The position numbers were made by a program, and so were the translations under genes. The notes below the pieces were generated by a model. The model was not told where the DNA came from. It saw only the letters and a list, made by a program, of their open reading frames with translations, and ran no database searches. From DASRDR01 sp963812945 [NCBI: uncultured Candidatus Rokubacteria bacterium] (GTDB lineage Bacteria; Methylomirabilota; Methylomirabilia; Rokubacteriales), in contig CAWEXD010000003.1 in assembly GCA_963812945.1 (NCBI GenBank), forward strand, positions 372,001 to 436,000: 64,000 bases of DNA, given 5' to 3'. Positions 52,771-62,159 of this stretch are shown here, in pieces. Every line of letters starts with the position of its first letter. Position 1 is the first letter of the stretch.

Positions 52771-54090
52771 TCAGGCGCGGCCGACGGCCTCAAGCGCCTG
52801 CGCGACAGCCGCCGCGATCACCTCGACGTCGCCCTCGTCCATCGGCGTCGAGAGGCAGCCGAGGCCTGTCGTGTGGAGCAGGACGCCCGCGTCGAGCAGC
52901 GCGCGGAAGAGGCGCTCCATGCCCGCCTCGGCCACCTGGTCGACGTCGCGATAGCTCTGGAGCGGCCGGTCCGTGAACAGGAGCCGGAAGAGGGAGCCCG
53001 CGCCGGTCGCTTGACCGGCAACACCGGCCGCCCGGAAGGCCTCGCCGAGCCGCGCGCGAAGCCGGGCGCCGAGCGCGTCCAGACGGTGGAACGCCGCCGG
53101 TGTCATCGCCTGCATCGTCGCGAGCCCCGCCGTCATGCTGACCGGGTTGGCGCTGAACGTCCCTCCGGACGCGATGCGCGGCCCCCGGGAGCCGGGATCG
53201 AAGACCTCCATGACCTCCGCGCGGCCCCCGGTGGCCCCGATCGGGAACCCGCCGCCGATGATCTTCCCGAACGCCGTCAGATCGGGCTCGCCGCCGTAAC
53301 GCCCCTGGGCGCCCCGGTAGTCCACGCGAAACGAGATCACCTCGTCGTAGATCAGCAGGATCCCGCGGGCGCGGGTGAGCTGCCGCAGGAACGCGAGGAA
53401 GCCCTCGGCGGGCGGAATGAACCCCATGCGGTTCGCCAGGGGGTCGACCAGCACCGCGGCGAGCTCCGTCGCGTGACGCTCGATGAGGCGCTCGCACGTG
53501 TCGCGGTCGTTCCACGGGAGGACGAGCGTCTCGAGCACGCGGTGCTTCGGGATCCCGCCCGAGGAGGGCACGCTCGCCGGAGCGTCGTCCGGTCCCCAGT
53601 CGTCCGGGCGCGAGCTGAAGCTCACCTGGACGTCGTCGTAGTAGCCGTGGTACGCCCCCTCGAACTTCGCAATGCGGTCCCGGCCGGTGTAGGCCCGCGC
53701 GGCCTTGATGGCCATCATCACGGCCTCGGTGCCCGAGTTGCCGAAGCGCACCCGCTCGAGGCCGGGCACCCGCTCCACGAGGAGCTCGGCGAGGGCGACT
53801 TCCTCGGGCGTCGACGCCGAGAACGCGGTGCCCCGGAGGAGCTGTCGAGTCACCGCGTCGACGGCCGGCGGGAAGGCGTGGCCGTGGATCAGGGCCGTGA
53901 AGTTGTTGATGGCGTCGAGCCGCTCGACGCCGTCGACGTCGGTCACGCGGCAGCCGCGTCCCTCCAGGAGGTAGAAGGGGTGCGGGCGGACGTGGAGGTT
54001 CGCCTTCGAGGTCCCGCCGGGAATGACCCGCCGCGCGCGCTCGAAGAGCGCCCGCGATTGGGACCGGGGATCGTCGAAGCGCGTGCCCAT
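52771..54090 (-). CDS. Class III PLP aminotransferase (glutamate-1-semialdehyde aminomutase-like)
   Basis: 439 residues. PLP-binding Lys276 is in TAFGKIIGGGFPIGA and the cofactor Asp249 in LLIYDEVISFR. FGNSGTEAVMMAIKAAR and GTFSANPVSMTAG are also family blocks. It resembles HemL (GSA aminomutase) but has S-A-N-P instead of S-G-N-P and no haem genes nearby, so a different omega-amino or amino-acid substrate is likely. The start at ATG 54090 follows GGGAGG. It lies 45 bases downstream of hyuA and may be part of the same catabolic operon. Confidence 0.87.
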   Translation of the reverse strand: MGTRFDDPRSQSRALFERARRVIPGGTSKANLHVRPHPFYLLEGRGCRVTDVDGVERLDAINNFTALIHGHAFPPAVDAVTRQLLRGTAFSASTPEEVALAELLVERVPGLERVRFGNSGTEAVMMAIKAARAYTGRDRIAKFEGAYHGYYDDVQVSFSSRPDDWGPDDAPASVPSSGGIPKHRVLETLVLPWNDRDTCERLIERHATELAAVLVDPLANRMGFIPPAEGFLAFLRQLTRARGILLIYDEVISFRVDYRGAQGRYGGEPDLTAFGKIIGGGFPIGATGGRAEVMEVFDPGSRGPRIASGGTFSANPVSMTAGLATMQAMTPAAFHRLDALGARLRARLGEAFRAAGVAGQATGAGSLFRLLFTDRPLQSYRDVDQVAEAGMERLFRALLDAGVLLHTTGLGCLSTPMDEGDVEVIAAAVAQALEAVGRA

Positions 54091-54135
54091 CCTACCTCCC
54101 GTGCGGGTCTCCGCGCGGCGAGCGGACCCGCGGGA

Positions 54136-56178
54136 TCATGACGTGATCCGGATGTCGAGCCAGCCGAGGGGCGTCACGGTCGCCCGCTCCCCGGCTCTCA
54201 GGAGCGCCGTCGTCGTCGCCGACTCGACGATCGCGGGGCCGACGACGACCTGCCCCGGTGTCACCGCGTCGAGATCGTGGACCGGCACCTCGCGCCAGCC
54301 GTCCAGGTAGACGCGCCGCCGGCTGCGGGGCGCCGCGGGGGCCCGCGCCGGGAGCCGAGGCTCCTCGGGCAGGGCCGGCAACTCCCCCACCACCGCCAGA
54401 CGCGCGTTGACGAGCACGACCTCCTGGTCCGGCGCCGAGTACGTGTAGAGCTCCTCGTGCCGCTTGTGGAAGCGCGCGACGATCTCCGCCATCACCTCGG
54501 GCGCCTCGAGGTCGACGTCCTCCAGGGGGACGTTGACCTCGAAGATCTGCTCCCCGTAGCGCACGTCCACCGCGCGCTGAACGCGCACCGGCCCCGAGAA
54601 CGCCTCGGCCAGCCGCCGCCGGCCCTCGGCCTCCATCGCCGCGAACACCTGGCGCAGCTCGGCGGCAGTGACCCGACGGGCGTCCCCGATGTGGGTGCGC
54701 ACCGTCTCGTAGCGGAGGTCGGTGGCGAGCATCCCCCAGGCCGAGAGGACGGCCGCGACGCGCGGCACGACGACGCGTCCGATCTCGAGCCGCCGGGCCA
54801 CGTCCGTCACGTGGAGCGCGGCGGCGCCGCCGAAGGCGAGGAGGGCGAATCGCCGGGGATCGACACCGCGCCGCACCGAGACGACGCGGATCCCCTCGGC
54901 CATCACCGTGTTGATCACGCGGTGGATGCCTTCGGCCGCCGTCATCCGGTCGGTGTCCAGCCGCTCCGCGATCCCGTCGACGGCCCGCTCGGCGGCGCCG
55001 AGGTCCAGCGGGGTGCGGCCGCCCAGGAAGTTGCCGGCGTCGAGATACCCCAGGACCAGGTTCGCGTCCGTCACGGTGGCGGCGATCCCCCCCTTGCCGT
55101 AGCAGGCGGGCCCGGGCTCGGCCCCGGCGCTCTCCGGACCGACGCGGAGGATCCCCCCGGCGTCGACGCGCGCGATCGACCCGCCGCCCGCCCCGATCGA
55201 CACGATGTCGAGGCTCGGCAGGGCGACCTTCTGGCCGGCGACCGCGCGGTCCGCCGAGAGATGGGCTTCCCCGTGCTCGATCAGCGAGATGTCGGTACTG
55301 GTCCCGCCCATGTCGAAGGGAATCAGGTTCCCCTCACCGAGGAGGCGGGCGCAGTAGCGGCTCCCCGCCACGCCCCCCGCGGGCCCCGACAGCACCGCCC
55401 CCGCCGCCAGCCGCACGGCGTCGGCCACGGGCGCCACGCCCCCGTGGGACTGGATGATGAGGACGGGCCCCGCGTAGCCCGCCTGGACGAGCCGCTCCGC
55501 CAGGCGCGAGAGATAGCGCGAGAGCGCGGGGCCGACGTAGGCATTGACGACGGTCGTGCAGACGCGCTCGTACTCCTTGATCTGGGGCAGGACCTCCGAG
55601 GACAGGGAGACGTACGCGCCGGGCAGCGCGCGCCGGAGCGCGCGCCGCGTCGCCTGCTCGTGCCGCGCGTCCCGGTACGCGTGGAGGTAGCAGACGGCCA
55701 CCGCCTCGACGCCCGCGCGCCGGAGGTCCGCCACCGCGCGGTCGAGCGCGCGGCGGTCGATCGGCGTCTCCACCCGGCCGTCGGCGCGGAGGCGCTCTCG
55801 CACGCCGAGCCGCCGGGCCCGCGGCACCAGGGGCTCCGGCGGCGGCATGCGGAGGTTGTAGCGGTCGTCCTTGAGCCCCTCCCGCATCTCGATCACGTCG
55901 CGGTGCCCCTCGGTCGTGAGGAGGCCCACCCGGGCCCCCTTCCGCTCGAGGAGCGCGTTCGTCGCGACGGTGGTCCCGTGGACGATTCGCTCGGTGTCGC
56001 GGAGGAGCGCCGCCGGGTCGCGCCCGAGCGCGTCGGCGAGGAGCCCCAAGCCCTCCATGACTCCGAGCGACTGGTCTCGCGGCGTCGAGGCCGTCTTCGC
56101 GAGGGTCACGTGCCCGCGCGCGTCCACGGCGACCAGGTCGGTGAAGGTGCCGCCGACGTCGACGCCGATCCGGAACAT
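54136..56178 (-). CDS. hyuA: Hydantoinase/5-oxoprolinase A subunit family
   Basis: The 680-residue protein has the ASKHA ATPase-like layout: IGVDVGGTFTDLVAVD near the N-terminus, RIVHGTTVATNALLERKG, SSEVLPQIKEYER, IIQSHGGVA and GPAGGVAGSRYCA, FDMGGTSTDISLI, and PGPACYGKGG. The family opens cyclic amides (hydantoin, 5-oxoproline) or carboxylates ketones with ATP. The specific substrate is not deducible. ATG 56178 is two bases after the stop of the B subunit, so translation is coupled. Confidence 0.93.
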   Translation of the reverse strand: MFRIGVDVGGTFTDLVAVDARGHVTLAKTASTPRDQSLGVMEGLGLLADALGRDPAALLRDTERIVHGTTVATNALLERKGARVGLLTTEGHRDVIEMREGLKDDRYNLRMPPPEPLVPRARRLGVRERLRADGRVETPIDRRALDRAVADLRRAGVEAVAVCYLHAYRDARHEQATRRALRRALPGAYVSLSSEVLPQIKEYERVCTTVVNAYVGPALSRYLSRLAERLVQAGYAGPVLIIQSHGGVAPVADAVRLAAGAVLSGPAGGVAGSRYCARLLGEGNLIPFDMGGTSTDISLIEHGEAHLSADRAVAGQKVALPSLDIVSIGAGGGSIARVDAGGILRVGPESAGAEPGPACYGKGGIAATVTDANLVLGYLDAGNFLGGRTPLDLGAAERAVDGIAERLDTDRMTAAEGIHRVINTVMAEGIRVVSVRRGVDPRRFALLAFGGAAALHVTDVARRLEIGRVVVPRVAAVLSAWGMLATDLRYETVRTHIGDARRVTAAELRQVFAAMEAEGRRRLAEAFSGPVRVQRAVDVRYGEQIFEVNVPLEDVDLEAPEVMAEIVARFHKRHEELYTYSAPDQEVVLVNARLAVVGELPALPEEPRLPARAPAAPRSRRRVYLDGWREVPVHDLDAVTPGQVVVGPAIVESATTTALLRAGERATVTPLGWLDIRITS

Positions 56179-56180
56179 GG

Positions 56181-57974
56181 TCAGCGCGCCTTCCGGCGGG
56201 CCGGGCGCCGCCCGGCGGTGCGGCGCGTGGCCCGTGTCCCGGCGCTGGCCGGGGCGCGGGCTCCCGCGCGCCGGCCCTTCTTCGCGGGGCGGGGAGCGCC
56301 GCGCGTCACGAAGCCGTTCTCCCGGTCGTACGCGCGGGCCTCGGGCGTGCGCCGGCGCGGGTCGCCGTAGCCGCCGCCGCCCCCGGACTCGACCAGGAAC
56401 ACGTCCCCCGGCCGCACGACGACGCCGACTTCCTTCGTCCGGAGGACCCGGTCGCGCCGCCCGCGGGAGCGGAGCCGGTAGCGATGCGGCAGGCCGTCCT
56501 GCCCGCCCAGGATCCCGTACGGCGCGTGACGAGTGCCGTCGCCCGCCGTGTTCGCCCGCGCCGGCTCGGCGATCTCCGCGTGGAGGTCGAGGACGGACCC
56601 GGGACCGCCGCGGTACTGCCCGTCGCCCCCCGAGTCCGGCCGGAACTCGTGCCGGGCGAAGAAGAGCGGGAAGCGCACCTCGGTGACCTCGACGCTGCCG
56701 AACTTGATCCCCCCCGCGGCCTGACCCTCCCCGGCCGTCGGCCAGCCGTCGCCCGCCGGTGACGCGCCCCCGCCGGGCCGCGCGTGGAACATGTGCCAGA
56801 TGAACGGCCGGCCGCTCCGCGGGTCCGTGCCCTGGATCGCGATGCGGAACCGCCGGCCCCAGCCGGCCAGCACTCGCGTCGGACAGGCGGGCGCCAGCGC
56901 CTTGATCACCGACTCGGCGATCTCCTGCGCGCAGTGGTTCGTGCAGAGGGTGAGCGGCGCCGGAGGATTCGCCCAGACGACGGTGCCGGCCTTGGCGATC
57001 ACCGTCAGCGGACGGAACGTCCCGTCGTTCTTCGGCGTCTCGGGGTCGATCAGGTACGCCAGCGCCATGGCGACGGCCGAGCGCATGTTCGGGTAGGACG
57101 AGTTCACGAACCCGGTCACCTGCGGATGGGAATCGGAGAGATCGACCGTGAGGTCGCTCCCGCGCTTCGTCACCTTCGCGCGGATGTACACGTCCCGGAA
57201 GCCGTGGCCGTCGTCGTCGAGGACCGCCTCGCCCCGGTACACCCCGTCCTTCCAGGCGGCGATGCAGGCGCGCGCCTGGCGCTCGGCGCCGTCCAGGATC
57301 GCGTCGATCGCCGGGCCGACGACCGGCGCGCCGTACTCCTCGAGGAGCGCGAGCAGCCGGCGCTCCCCGATCCGGGCGGAGCCGATCATCGCCGCCAGAT
57401 CGCCCTGGAAGTCGCGCGGGTGGCGGACGTTGGTCGCGATCATCTTGAGCACGTCGTCGCGCACGGTCCCGGCCTCCCAGAGCCGGAGCGGGGTGATGCG
57501 GATCCCCTCCTGCCAGATCTCGGTCGCCCCCGGGTTGTAGGCGCCGTGCGTGGCGCCGCCGATGTCGCTCTGGTGCGAACGGTTGATCGACCAGAAGAGG
57601 AGCCGCTGGCCGGCGAACACCGGGACGAAGGCCGTGAGGTCCGGCAGGTGATTGTTACCGTGATAGGGGTCGTTCAGGAGGTAGACGTCGCCGGGCCGCA
57701 CGCGGTCACCGAAGAACTCCTGGACGGACCGGACGGCCCACGGGATCGCGCCGACGTGGATCGGCACGTGCTCCGCCTGGGCGACGAGCCGACCCTCGGC
57801 GTCGCAGAGAGCGGTGGAGAAGTCACGGCTCGAGTTGAGGATCTGCGAGTACGAGGTGCGGAGCATCGCCTCGCCCATCTCCTGCACGATGGCCTCGAGC
57901 CGGTGCTGGATGACCGAGACGGTGATCGGATCGACGCGCTCACCCACGGCAGTGGCCTCCTTGGCGCGCTCCAT
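56181..57974 (-). CDS. hyuB: Hydantoinase/5-oxoprolinase B subunit family with basic tail
   Basis: The 597-residue protein has canonical B-subunit blocks: DPITVSVIQHRLEAIVQEMG, SRDFSTALCDAEGRLVAQ, HVGAIPWAVRS, LLNDPYHGNNHLPDLTAF, and GGGGGYGDPRRR near the end. A 40-residue Lys/Arg/Ala/Pro-rich tail follows (from VTRGAPRPAKKG), unlike most homologues; it could bind nucleic acid or be unstructured. It pairs with hyuA to form the ATP-dependent hydrolase. Start ATG 57974; divergent from the exopolysaccharide-like operon. Confidence 0.92.
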   Translation of the reverse strand: MERAKEATAVGERVDPITVSVIQHRLEAIVQEMGEAMLRTSYSQILNSSRDFSTALCDAEGRLVAQAEHVPIHVGAIPWAVRSVQEFFGDRVRPGDVYLLNDPYHGNNHLPDLTAFVPVFAGQRLLFWSINRSHQSDIGGATHGAYNPGATEIWQEGIRITPLRLWEAGTVRDDVLKMIATNVRHPRDFQGDLAAMIGSARIGERRLLALLEEYGAPVVGPAIDAILDGAERQARACIAAWKDGVYRGEAVLDDDGHGFRDVYIRAKVTKRGSDLTVDLSDSHPQVTGFVNSSYPNMRSAVAMALAYLIDPETPKNDGTFRPLTVIAKAGTVVWANPPAPLTLCTNHCAQEIAESVIKALAPACPTRVLAGWGRRFRIAIQGTDPRSGRPFIWHMFHARPGGGASPAGDGWPTAGEGQAAGGIKFGSVEVTEVRFPLFFARHEFRPDSGGDGQYRGGPGSVLDLHAEIAEPARANTAGDGTRHAPYGILGGQDGLPHRYRLRSRGRRDRVLRTKEVGVVVRPGDVFLVESGGGGGYGDPRRRTPEARAYDRENGFVTRGAPRPAKKGRRAGARAPASAGTRATRRTAGRRPARRKAR

Positions 57975-58041
57975 CTTACTCGACCGGCCCGGACGCGCCC
58001 AGGGGCCGCCCGCCCGAAAACGTGGTCTCCGCGAGCCCCCT

Positions 58042-58050
58042 TGCTAGAAT
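58042..58050 (+). promoter_or_regulatory. Possible extended -10 promoter of the 58-64 kb operon
   Basis: TGCTAGAAT is an extended -10 (TG-n-TAGAAT), about 52 bases upstream of the first gene's GTG. No -35 consensus is present at the usual distance, which extended -10 promoters tolerate. Part of the 127-base divergent gap with hyuB. Confidence 0.45.
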
Positions 58051-58101
58051 TCGCCTTGGCCGCCCGTTCCCCTGCGCGGTGCAGGCCCTGGAGGGACTTC
58101 C

Positions 58102-59280
58102 GTGCAACTGGTCCACGGGGCGCTCCGCGCGTCCCTCACCGTTGTGAGCCTCGTGCTCGGGTGCGCGCCGGCGGCGCCGCCCGGGCCGGGCGGCGCCCGG
58201 GACACCCGCGAGGCGGCCATCTGGGTCTACGGCCACCAGCGGTGGACGCCCGAGGAACGGGACGCGCAACTCGCGCGGTTCGCCGCGGTGGCACGCCGCC
58301 TCTACCTCAGCATCGAGGACGGAGCGCGCCTCCTCGTGGACGACCCCGACGGTGTCCGGCTCGGGGAGTTCCTCGACCGGGCGAGCGGGCGCTTCGGGCT
58401 CGCCGTGGAGGCCATGCTGCTGCAGGACCCGGGGTGGGCCGGCGATCCGGCGGGCGCGACCGAGCGCGTTCGCCGCGTCGTCGCGTTCCACGCCGCCCGG
58501 CGGGCGCGCGGCCAGCCCGGGTTCGCGGGCTTGCACTTCGACATCGAGCCGCACTCCGAGGAGGCCTGGGCCTGCGCCACGCCCGCGGAGCGGGCCGCAA
58601 CCCTCCGGAGCCTGCATGAGGTCTTCCGGCAGGCCCGCGCGACCGTGCACGCGGGCGCGCCCTCCCCGGCGCCGCTCTTGACCGCAGCCCTGCCCTGGTG
58701 GCTCGGACATCTCTCGGTCGAGGTGCCCAACGCCGCGCCCTCGGAGTGGCTCGTCGAGCTGGACGAGGTCGTCCTCATGGTCTACGGCGATCCGGGGGGC
58801 CCGCTGGTGGGCGAGTCGACCGCCGCCGTCCTCCGTCGCATCGACGACGCGCGCCTCTGGCACAACCTGCCGCCGGGACGCGGCCTCCGCATCGGCCTGG
58901 CGACCTTCGAGCACAAGGACCTCCCGGCGCTGCGGGCCAGCATCGCGGGGGTCGAGGCCGTACTCGGCGCGCGGGCGGGCTTCCGCGGCGTCGCCATCTT
59001 CGCGAACGATCAGGTGTACGACTCCCCGCTCGTCGCGTTCGTCGAGGGTCGCGTGGTCGACGCGAGCGGGGCTCCGGTGGCCGGGGCGCGGCTCCGGGGC
59101 GCCGGTCACGAGGTCCTGACCAACCGGTGCGGCGGGTTCGGGTTCAAGGGTCTCCCGCTCGACGGCGTCGAGCTCGAGATCACCGCGCGCGGCTACACCC
59201 CGGCCCGGATCGGGCTGGGACGGCTCGTCCCGGGCCGCGTCCGGGAGCTTCCGCCCGTCCGGCTCGAGCGGGCCCCGTGA
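58102..59280 (+). CDS. Lipoprotein with GH18-like barrel and C-terminal regulatory-like domain
   Basis: 392 residues from GTG 58102, with GGAGGG six bases upstream. The N-terminus (hydrophobic VVSLVLG then Cys21) is a lipoprotein signal, so the protein should be membrane-anchored outside the cytoplasm. The body looks like a TIM-barrel glycosidase: FAGLHFDIEPH (Asp147, Glu149) resembles the GH18 D-x-E motif and VVLMVYGD a later barrel strand. A CarboxypepD_reg-like domain follows (about 318-375, EGRVVDASGAPVAGARL). No family is certain. It could trim or lyse polymer made by the downstream synthase. It overlaps the next gene (GTGA). Confidence 0.68.
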   Translation: MQLVHGALRASLTVVSLVLGCAPAAPPGPGGARDTREAAIWVYGHQRWTPEERDAQLARFAAVARRLYLSIEDGARLLVDDPDGVRLGEFLDRASGRFGLAVEAMLLQDPGWAGDPAGATERVRRVVAFHAARRARGQPGFAGLHFDIEPHSEEAWACATPAERAATLRSLHEVFRQARATVHAGAPSPAPLLTAALPWWLGHLSVEVPNAAPSEWLVELDEVVLMVYGDPGGPLVGESTAAVLRRIDDARLWHNLPPGRGLRIGLATFEHKDLPALRASIAGVEAVLGARAGFRGVAIFANDQVYDSPLVAFVEGRVVDASGAPVAGARLRGAGHEVLTNRCGGFGFKGLPLDGVELEITARGYTPARIGLGRLVPGRVRELPPVRLERAP

Positions 59281-61070
59281 CGGAGCGGGCCCCCGGCCGG
59301 GCGCGCGGCGCCGGGCTCGTCGCGCTCCTGGTCCTCGCCGTCTGGCTCGCGGCAGCGCCCCCCGCCGCCGGGCAGACCGCCCCCCTCGACGAGGCACGCG
59401 CCCACGCGCGAGCCGGTCGGCTCGACGAGGCGCTCACCGCGTACACGAGCCTCCTCGAGGCCCAGCCCCACGATCTGGAAGCCCGCAAGGAGCGCGCCCG
59501 GGTCCTCGGATGGCTCCACCGTCCCGCGGACGCCCTGGACGACTACGACCAGGTCCTCGCGGTGACGCCGCGCGACGGGGAGGCCAGGGTGGCGCGCGCC
59601 CGCGTCCTGGTCCGCCTGGACCGGATCGACGAGGCGGAGCGCGCCCTCCGGGAAGCCATCGCCGACCAGCCGGACCTCATCGAGGCCCACCTGGCTCTCG
59701 GCGCTGTCCTGCTCCAGCGTGGACAGGCGGACGAAGCCACGGCGGCCTTCACGCAGGCCCGAGCGCTCGACCCGGACGACCCCGCGCCGCTCGTCGGCCT
59801 GGGCCGAGCCCGCGCGGCCGTCGGCGACGCGACCGGCGCCGCGGCCGCGCGCCAGGACGCGCTCGTGGCCTTCGACACGCGCCTGGCGCGGGACCCGTCG
59901 GACCGGGACGCCCGTGTGGGCCGAGCCCAGCTTCTGGCGCGGCTCGGGCGGGACGCCGAGGCGCTCACCGAGTACGAGCGCGTCCTGGCGACGATTCCGT
60001 GGGATGGGGAGGCCGAGCTCGGCCGGGTGCCGCTCCTCGTGCGGCAGGATCGACTCGACGACGCGCTCGACGCAGCCCGGCGGGCGGTCGCGCTCGATCC
60101 CCGCTCGGCTGACGCGCGGGTCGCGCTCGGCGATGTCCTGACCCGACAGCGGCGCTTCGACGAGGCGGCCATGGCCTACACGGAGGCGCGGACTCTGGCC
60201 CCCCGCGCCGTCGAACCCGTGCTCGGGCTGGCCCGCCTGCGCATGTGGCAGGAGGACCTCCCGGGCGCGCGAGCCGGGTACCAGGAGGCGCTCCTCCTCG
60301 ATCCCCGGAACGAGGATGCCGTCGACGCGCTCGGCCGCCTCGCCCGGGCCGAGCAGGCGCCCGTGTCGCGCCGGTTCCGGCTCGATCTGGGCGGGCGCTA
60401 CGAGGCCCTGTCGGAGGAGCGCAGCGACTGGTGGCAAGGGACCGCCGTCCTCTCGTGGCGGCCGCGCCGGGGGACGTCCTTCTTCGTCGGCGTCGACCTG
60501 TACCACCGGAACGACCGGGACGACACGCAGGTGTCGGCCGGGGCCGGCCAGGCGCTGCCCGGCGACTTCACCGTCGCCGGCAGCTTCGCCTACGGCATCG
60601 ATGCCGAGGTGATCGCGCAGCAGATCTACGAGGTGGAGGTCACCCGGCCGCTCGCCCCGTGGATCACCCCCTCGCTTCGCTTCCGGTGGTCCGATTTCGT
60701 CGGGAACGTCTACGCGGCGGCTCTCGCGCCGGGGGTGGAGCTCACCTGGTCGACGCACCTCGCCGTGCTGTTCCGCTACTACTTCACCCACGCCTCGGAT
60801 GCGGGCGACGGACACGCCGGCTCGGTCCGCGTCTCCCTGTTTCCGGAGCATCGGTGGAGCGTGTACGGAGCGCTGGCGTACGGGCGCGAGACCTTCATCG
60901 CGGACACGGTCGAGGACGTCGTGCGCGGCCTGGACGTCCTCACCCTGGCGGCCGGCGTGCGCTGGCGGGTCCATGACCGCCTGGGGATCCGCGTCGACTA
61001 CGAGTACGAGGACCGGCGCGGCTCCTACAACAAGCACGGCGTCGGCGTCGGCGTCGCCATCGACTTCTAG
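59277..61070 (+). CDS. TPR protein fused to a YaiO-type outer-membrane beta-barrel
   Basis: 597 residues from GTG 59277. An N-terminal signal sequence (LVALLVLAVWLAAAPPAAGQ) is followed by about eight TPR-like units (residues 35-370) with A-L-x-x-Y and L-D-P-x-x motifs. A beta-barrel region follows (about 377-597) with alternating strands (RFRLDLGGRYEAL, FFVGVDLYHRND, ...GVGVGVAIDF) resembling the YaiO family and ending in Phe, as outer-membrane proteins do. The TPRs would face the periplasm. It may form or guide an export channel for polymer made by the synthase, by analogy with AlgK/AlgE and PgaA/BcsC. Confidence 0.85.
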   Translation: MTERAPGRARGAGLVALLVLAVWLAAAPPAAGQTAPLDEARAHARAGRLDEALTAYTSLLEAQPHDLEARKERARVLGWLHRPADALDDYDQVLAVTPRDGEARVARARVLVRLDRIDEAERALREAIADQPDLIEAHLALGAVLLQRGQADEATAAFTQARALDPDDPAPLVGLGRARAAVGDATGAAAARQDALVAFDTRLARDPSDRDARVGRAQLLARLGRDAEALTEYERVLATIPWDGEAELGRVPLLVRQDRLDDALDAARRAVALDPRSADARVALGDVLTRQRRFDEAAMAYTEARTLAPRAVEPVLGLARLRMWQEDLPGARAGYQEALLLDPRNEDAVDALGRLARAEQAPVSRRFRLDLGGRYEALSEERSDWWQGTAVLSWRPRRGTSFFVGVDLYHRNDRDDTQVSAGAGQALPGDFTVAGSFAYGIDAEVIAQQIYEVEVTRPLAPWITPSLRFRWSDFVGNVYAAALAPGVELTWSTHLAVLFRYYFTHASDAGDGHAGSVRVSLFPEHRWSVYGALAYGRETFIADTVEDVVRGLDVLTLAAGVRWRVHDRLGIRVDYEYEDRRGSYNKHGVGVGVAIDF

Positions 61071-61075
61071 GCAGC

Positions 61076-62143
61076 ATGCTGCCGGCGCCGGCCTACTGGC
61101 TCGTCCTCCTGCTCGTGACCGCGATGGGCACGCTCGTGGTCGTCCTCTTCGTCCTGCTCCTGGTGCAGCGGGGGGTCGCGTCGTTCATCAACGCCCACGT
61201 GCGGCGACGCGAGGCGGCCCTGAACCCGCTCCTCCTGCGGGCGCTCGAAGCCCCCGAGGCCCTGCCGGATCTTCGCCGCGCGCTCGGCCCGTTCGACCGG
61301 CTCGTGCTCCGGCGGATGCTGCTTCAGCTGGCGCTCGACCTCCGCGGCGACGAGTCGCGCGCCATCGCCGACCTCTACCGCACGCTCGGCCTCCTCGACG
61401 CCGAGCTCCGGGCCCTCGGGGCGTGGCGCGCCCGGCGGCGCGCGACGGCGGCGGCGAATCTCGCGACCCTTCGGATGCCGCGGATCCAGCGCCGGCTCGT
61501 CCGGGCGCTCGACGACCCCGACCGCACGGTGCGGATCGCCCTCATCCGGGCCATCGGCGAGGTCGGCGACCGGCCCGCGCTCGTGGCGCTGATCCGCCGG
61601 CTCGGCGATCGGAGCCTCACCGTCGTCCGGCAGGTGGAGCAGGTGCTCATCGAGCGCGGGCGCGAGGTCGTGCCGGAGATCGTCGCCTACGCGGAGTCGA
61701 CCCGGAGGCTGCGCGGCCGCCGGGCGGCCGTCGAGGTGCTGGGCCTCCTGCGCACTCCGCTCGCCGCCGACCTCCTCCTCGGCCTCGTTCGGGACCCCGA
61801 CCGCGAGCTGCGCGTCCGGGCCGTCAAGGCGGCGGCGGCGATCGGCGACCCGCGATTCCTCCCGGCGTTCCACGAGCTCGTGACGGACGCGAGCTGGCAG
61901 GTTCGCTGCCAGGCCGCCAAGGGGCTCGGCGCGCTCGGCAGCCCCGCCTCGGTCTCACCCCTCAGGGCGGCGCTCGCGGACGACCACTGGTGGGTGCGCT
62001 TCTACGCGGCGGTGGCCCTCGCCGAGCTGGGCCAGGTGGGGCACGCGACCCTCCAGGCCGCGCTGGCGGATCCCGAGCCGACGGTGCGGGACATGGCCCG
62101 GTACCTGGTGGAGCGGGGACCGGCGCTCCCGGCGCTCCCATGA
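61076..62143 (+). CDS. Inner-membrane HEAT-repeat protein
   Basis: 355 residues. A single membrane segment at about 6-31 (YWLVLLLVTAMGTLVVVLFVLLL) is followed by at least six HEAT-like helical pairs, for example DPDRTVRIALIRAIGEVGD, DPDRELRVRAVKAAAAIGD and DHWWVRFYAAVALAELG. HEAT repeats are protein-binding scaffolds. The gene starts six bases after the TPR-barrel and 17 bases before the synthase, so the product likely sits in the inner membrane as an assembly partner of either. No enzyme motif seen. Confidence 0.85.
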   Translation: MLPAPAYWLVLLLVTAMGTLVVVLFVLLLVQRGVASFINAHVRRREAALNPLLLRALEAPEALPDLRRALGPFDRLVLRRMLLQLALDLRGDESRAIADLYRTLGLLDAELRALGAWRARRRATAAANLATLRMPRIQRRLVRALDDPDRTVRIALIRAIGEVGDRPALVALIRRLGDRSLTVVRQVEQVLIERGREVVPEIVAYAESTRRLRGRRAAVEVLGLLRTPLAADLLLGLVRDPDRELRVRAVKAAAAIGDPRFLPAFHELVTDASWQVRCQAAKGLGALGSPASVSPLRAALADDHWWVRFYAAVALAELGQVGHATLQAALADPEPTVRDMARYLVERGPALPALP

Positions 62144-62159
62144 GGCACAGGGTAGCCCC

